Shown one piece after another: positions 60,777 to 64,000 of a stretch of 64,000 bases of DNA (its first letter is position 1; each line of letters starts with the position of its first letter). This DNA is from Ramlibacter albus (GTDB lineage: Bacteria > Pseudomonadota > Gammaproteobacteria > Burkholderiales > Burkholderiaceae_C), in the NCBI RefSeq assembly GCF_014297445.1, contig NZ_JACORU010000013.1:1-64000 (forward strand), read 5' to 3'. Made by a program: the position numbers and the translations under genes. Under the pieces are notes generated by a model. The model was not told the DNA's origin, made no database searches, and worked only from the letters and a program-made list of their open reading frames with translations.

Positions 60777-62864
60777 ATGATCACCGTCGGCAGCGACATC
60801 GGCGGCACCTTCACCGACTTCGTCCAGGTGGACGAAGGCACCGGCCGCATCGAGGTCTACAAGACCCTCACCACACCCTCCGACCCCTCCCTGGCCATCG
60901 ACCAGGGCGTGCGCGAACTCGCGCAGCGCGCGGGCAGCACGGCCAAGCGCATCGACGCGATGGTGCACGGCACCACACTCGTCATCAACGCCGTCATCGA
61001 GCGCAAGGGCGCGCGCACCGGCCTGATCACGACGCGCGGGTTTCGCGACGTGCTGGAGATCGGCCGCGAGAAGCGGTTCGACGCTTACGACCTGCAGATC
61101 GAATTCCCGGCGCCGCTGGTGCCGCGGCGCCTGCGGCTGGAAGTGGACGAGCGCATGCACGCGAGTGGCGAAGTGCTGCAGCCGCTGGACGAAGCTTCGG
61201 TGCACAGTGCCGTGCAGGCGCTCATCGATGCCGACTGCGAATCAATCGCGGTCTGCCTGCTGCATTCCTACGCCAACCCCGCGCACGAGCGCCGCGTGGC
61301 GCAGATCGTGGCCGAGATGGCGCCGCAAGTGGCGGTGACGATCTCCAGCGAGGTGCTGCCGGAGATGAAGGAGTACGAGCGCACGAGCACCACCACGCTC
61401 AACGCGTACGCCAAGCCCGTCACCTCCCGCTACCTCACCAAGCTGGAAGAGCGCGTGCGCGCACAAGGCTTCGCCGGCGGCCTGCTGATGATGCAGTCCA
61501 GCGGCGGCATCAACTCCGTCGATTTCGCGCGGCAGTTCCCCGTACAGATCATCGAGTCCGGCCCTGCGGCCGGAACGCTCGGCGCCGCGCACTTCGCGCG
61601 CCTCGCGGACCTCGACAAGGTGCTCGCGTTCGACATGGGCGGCACCACCGCCAAGCTCGCGCTCGTGGAGAACGGCAAGGCGCTGCGCACCAACGACTTC
61701 GAAGTGGCGCACATGCACCGCTTCAAGCCCGGCAGCGGTTTGCCGGTCCGCATCTCCGTCGTCGACCTCATCGAGATCGGCGCGGGCGGTGGCAGCATCG
61801 CCAAGCGCACGCCGGTCGGCACTCTGCAAGTGGGCCCGGAGAGCTCCTCCGCGCAACCCGGCCCGGCGTGCTACGCGCAAGGCGGCACGCTGCCCACGGT
61901 CTCGGACGCCGACCTCGTGCTCGGCTATCTCGACGCCGAGCACTTCCTCGGCGGCCGCATGAAGCTCGACCGCGAAGCGGCGGTCGAAGCCATCCGCAAG
62001 CACCTCGCCGAGCCGCTGGGCATCACGGTGGAGGAAGCCGCGTTCGGCGTCCACGCCATCGTGAACGAGAACATGGCCTCGGCCGCCAAGGCCTATACCA
62101 GCGAGAAGGGCGAGAACCCCAAGTCCTGCGCGCTCGTGGGCTTCGGCGGCGCCGGCCCGGTGCACACCTGCGACCTCGCCGCGCGCCTCGCGATCGAGAC
62201 CGTGCTGATCCCGCCGCGTGCCGGCGTTGCCGCCGCCTTCGGCATGATCGTCGCGCCCGTCACGTACGACGCGGTGCGTTCGCGCCGCACGCTGCTCTCG
62301 CGCATCACCCCCGAGTTGCTGGAGCAGGTGAGGGCCGAGCTGATGGCCGAGTGCCGCGAGCGCATGCCTTCGACGGTGGCGCCCGAGTCCATCACGTACG
62401 AATTCAGCGTGGACATGCGCTACGTGGGCCAGGGCTACGACGTCAACGCCGTGCTGCCTGCGCAGCTGAATACTGCCGAAGCCGCGGCGGCGATGCAGGA
62501 GGCCTTCGAGCGCAGCTACCGCAAGCTCTACGGCCGCACCTTCCCCGTGCCGCTGGAAGTGATGAACTTCCGCCTGTCCGCCAGCGCGAGCCGGAAGGTG
62601 ATCGACCTGCCGACGGCCACCACCTCCGAAAGCAAGGGCGACGGCCGCGTCGGCAGCCGCCGCGCCTTCTGCGCCCGCACGAAGAGCTGGAAGGATTTCT
62701 CGGTGCACCGCCGCAGCGCCATCGCGCCCGGCGTCCACTTTGCCGGCCCCGCCATCGTGGAGGAAGATGAGTCCACCACGGTGATCCACAGCGACTCCTA
62801 TGCGCACGTCGACGCGAACGGCAGCCTGATCATCCAACTCGAACCTGCAAGGAGCCACGCATGA
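60777..62864 (+). CDS. hyuA: Hydantoinase/oxoprolinase subunit A (ATP-dependent)
   Basis: A 695-residue HyuA-type subunit. The N-terminal domain opens GSDIGGTFTDFVQV (actin-like ATPase phosphate loop), followed by MVHGTTLVINAVIERKGARTGLITTRGFRDVLEIGR near 65-100. The middle domain contains MQSSGGINSVDFARQFPVQIIESGPAAGTLGAAHFA near 240 and FDMGGTTAKLALVENG near 285. Together with subunit B it hydrolyses a cyclic amide such as 5-oxoproline, hydantoin or N-methylhydantoin using ATP; acetone carboxylases are relatives. AAGGA precedes the ATG. It overlaps subunit B by 4 bp. Confidence 0.92.
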   Translation: MITVGSDIGGTFTDFVQVDEGTGRIEVYKTLTTPSDPSLAIDQGVRELAQRAGSTAKRIDAMVHGTTLVINAVIERKGARTGLITTRGFRDVLEIGREKRFDAYDLQIEFPAPLVPRRLRLEVDERMHASGEVLQPLDEASVHSAVQALIDADCESIAVCLLHSYANPAHERRVAQIVAEMAPQVAVTISSEVLPEMKEYERTSTTTLNAYAKPVTSRYLTKLEERVRAQGFAGGLLMMQSSGGINSVDFARQFPVQIIESGPAAGTLGAAHFARLADLDKVLAFDMGGTTAKLALVENGKALRTNDFEVAHMHRFKPGSGLPVRISVVDLIEIGAGGGSIAKRTPVGTLQVGPESSSAQPGPACYAQGGTLPTVSDADLVLGYLDAEHFLGGRMKLDREAAVEAIRKHLAEPLGITVEEAAFGVHAIVNENMASAAKAYTSEKGENPKSCALVGFGGAGPVHTCDLAARLAIETVLIPPRAGVAAAFGMIVAPVTYDAVRSRRTLLSRITPELLEQVRAELMAECRERMPSTVAPESITYEFSVDMRYVGQGYDVNAVLPAQLNTAEAAAAMQEAFERSYRKLYGRTFPVPLEVMNFRLSASASRKVIDLPTATTSESKGDGRVGSRRAFCARTKSWKDFSVHRRSAIAPGVHFAGPAIVEEDESTTVIHSDSYAHVDANGSLIIQLEPARSHA

Positions 62865-64000
62865 CCGCCGCCTCTCGCGCCATCGACCCCATCACGCTCG
62901 AGATGTACTGGCGCCGCATGGTGTCCATCGTGGGCGAGCTCGGCTCCACGCTGCGGCGCACGTCCTTCTCCACCGTGGTGCGCGACATCGGCGACTACGG
63001 CTGCGCGATCTTCGACGCACGCGCAAGGCTGCTCGCGCAGACGCCCGACAGCACACCCGGCCTGTGCGGCCCGCTCGGCGCCATGCTCAACCGCTTCCTC
63101 GAAGCCATCCCGCCCGCCACGTTGGTGGAAGGCGACGTGCTGATCGGCAACGACCCCTGGGCCGGCAGCGGCCACCACAACGACGTGAGCATCATGCTGC
63201 CGGTGTTCCACCGCGCGAAGCTGATCGGCTACGTGATGACGTGCTGCCACCACGTGGACATCGGCGGCCGCCGCGCCACCACCGAAAGCCGCGACAACTA
63301 CGAGGAGGGCCTGCGCATCCCGATGCTCAAGTTCCACCGCGCTGGGGAGATGAACACGGACGTGCTCGCCTTCATCCAGTCCAACGTGCGTTCCAGCGAA
63401 ACCGTGGTGGGCGACCTCGGTGCGCAGGTAGCCGCGTGCCACGTGGGCAGCGAGCGCATGCGCGAGCTGTGCACCGAGCTGGGCGCGCCCGACCTGCAGG
63501 CGCTGGCCGACGAGATCGTCGCGCGCAGCGAAGAGGTGACGCGCAGCGAGATCCGCAAGCTGCGCAAGGGCACTTTCTCGCACGACGCGCAGGTGGACAT
63601 CGTCGGCGGCCAGACGCTGCTGATCCGCACCACGGTCACCATCACCGACGACGAGATCGTCGTGGACTACTCGGGTAGCTCGCCGCAGGTGGCGCCCGCG
63701 ATCAACTGCACGCTCACCTACACGAGCGCGTACACCGTGTTCGGCATCCTGTGCATGCTGGACCTGCCGGTCGCCGTGAACGAGGGCACGCTGCGCCCGA
63801 TCCGCGTCGTGGCGGAAGAAGGCAGCGTGCTCAACTGCCGCTTCCCCGCGCCGGTGTTCGGCCGCACCGCTATCGGCACCTTCCTGCCGGACTTCGTGTA
63901 CCAGGCGATCGCGCCCGCCGCGCCGGAGCGCATCTGCGCGGAAGCGGGCGCCACGCCGATGTGGGGCCAGTACATGTTCGGCAAGCGCAGCGACGGCGAG
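62861..64000 (+). CDS. hyuB: Hydantoinase/oxoprolinase subunit B (3' end outside the window)
   Basis: The first 380 codons, open to the window edge, of a protein usually 500-600 residues long. DPITLEMYWRRMVSIVGELGSTLRRTSFSTVVRDIGDYG starts the HyuB domain; GDVLIGNDPWAGSGHHNDV and CCHHVDIGGR near 125 carry metal-binding His/Asp residues, and IVVDYSGSSPQVAPAINC lies near 270. ATG 62861 overlaps the hyuA stop. It is the catalytic partner of the upstream subunit. Confidence 0.92.
   Translation, partial: MTAASRAIDPITLEMYWRRMVSIVGELGSTLRRTSFSTVVRDIGDYGCAIFDARARLLAQTPDSTPGLCGPLGAMLNRFLEAIPPATLVEGDVLIGNDPWAGSGHHNDVSIMLPVFHRAKLIGYVMTCCHHVDIGGRRATTESRDNYEEGLRIPMLKFHRAGEMNTDVLAFIQSNVRSSETVVGDLGAQVAACHVGSERMRELCTELGAPDLQALADEIVARSEEVTRSEIRKLRKGTFSHDAQVDIVGGQTLLIRTTVTITDDEIVVDYSGSSPQVAPAINCTLTYTSAYTVFGILCMLDLPVAVNEGTLRPIRVVAEEGSVLNCRFPAPVFGRTAIGTFLPDFVYQAIAPAAPERICAEAGATPMWGQYMFGKRSDGE

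Overview
The window looks like a piece of a high-GC beta-proteobacterial chromosome, most likely Burkholderiales/Comamonadaceae (Variovorax- or Ramlibacter-like). The reasons are three orphan TctC/Bug-type periplasmic solute-binding proteins, many LysR, TetR, FCD and AraC regulators each next to a small catabolic operon, and MglA/Roadblock and CarH-like genes. No rRNA, tRNA or CRISPR array was seen. Genes are dense, and 4-bp ATGA or GTGA stop/start overlaps within operons are common.

Layout. (1) About 1-3.9 kb is the right end of an integrative element: a truncated primase-polymerase, a small hypothetical gene, an AlpA-like regulator and a tyrosine integrase, all on the minus strand. The primase is probably cut by an insertion sequence at the left edge. 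A decayed IS3-family transposase tail lies just outside the integrase. (2) 4.3-11.4 kb: a LysR regulator divergent from an acyl-CoA operon (TctC, NDP-forming acyl-CoA synthetase, enoyl-CoA hydratase, aldehyde dehydrogenase, enoyl-CoA hydratase). (3) 11.7-17.9 kb: an eight-gene minus-strand signalling operon (PAS histidine kinase, NarL-type regulator, winged-helix protein, degenerate receiver, receiver/winged-helix-like protein, MglA-like GTPase, two Roadblock/LC7 proteins), divergent from a CarH/LitR-type MerR regulator with the full B12-photoreceptor signature. This is the most unusual system in the window. (4) 18.1-21.2 kb: a decayed pirin gene, a DUF5996 protein and a class II DAHP synthase. 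(5) 21.4-29.4 kb: a B12-dependent mutase-like protein and a sulfatase on the minus strand, divergent from an FCD regulator, a polar amino-acid-type ABC transporter and a class IV aminotransferase-fold protein.

(6) 29.4-33.8 kb: TctC, hotdog thioesterase, class III CoA-transferase and haloacid dehalogenase on the minus strand, with a divergent LysR. (7) 33.9-36.9 kb: a 1018-residue YdiJ-like FAD/Fe-S dehydrogenase. (8) 37-41.4 kb: alpha/beta hydrolase, PfkB-type sugar kinase and SDR (minus), then a large secreted alpha/beta hydrolase (plus). (9) 41.5-49.7 kb: an AraC regulator divergent from an operon with an AMP-forming acyl-CoA ligase, a complete branched-chain-type (Liv) ABC transporter and a nitronate-monooxygenase-like protein. 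(10) 49.7-59.6 kb: one long plus-strand operon bracketed by two paralogous racemase-fold proteins that lack both catalytic cysteines. It also holds TctC, TetR, cupin, two VOC proteins, an SDR without the catalytic Tyr, a nitrate/sulfonate-type ABC transporter and a ThDP enzyme. A perfect FNR/ANR-type box and a palindromic operator precede it. (11) 59.7-64 kb: a LysR divergent from hydantoinase/oxoprolinase subunits A and B, the second cut by the window end.

Taken together this is a catabolic accessory region of uptake-plus-activation operons for organic acids and amide or amino-acid-like compounds. Several enzyme-fold proteins have lost canonical catalytic residues, so their names come from fold and their reactions are open.
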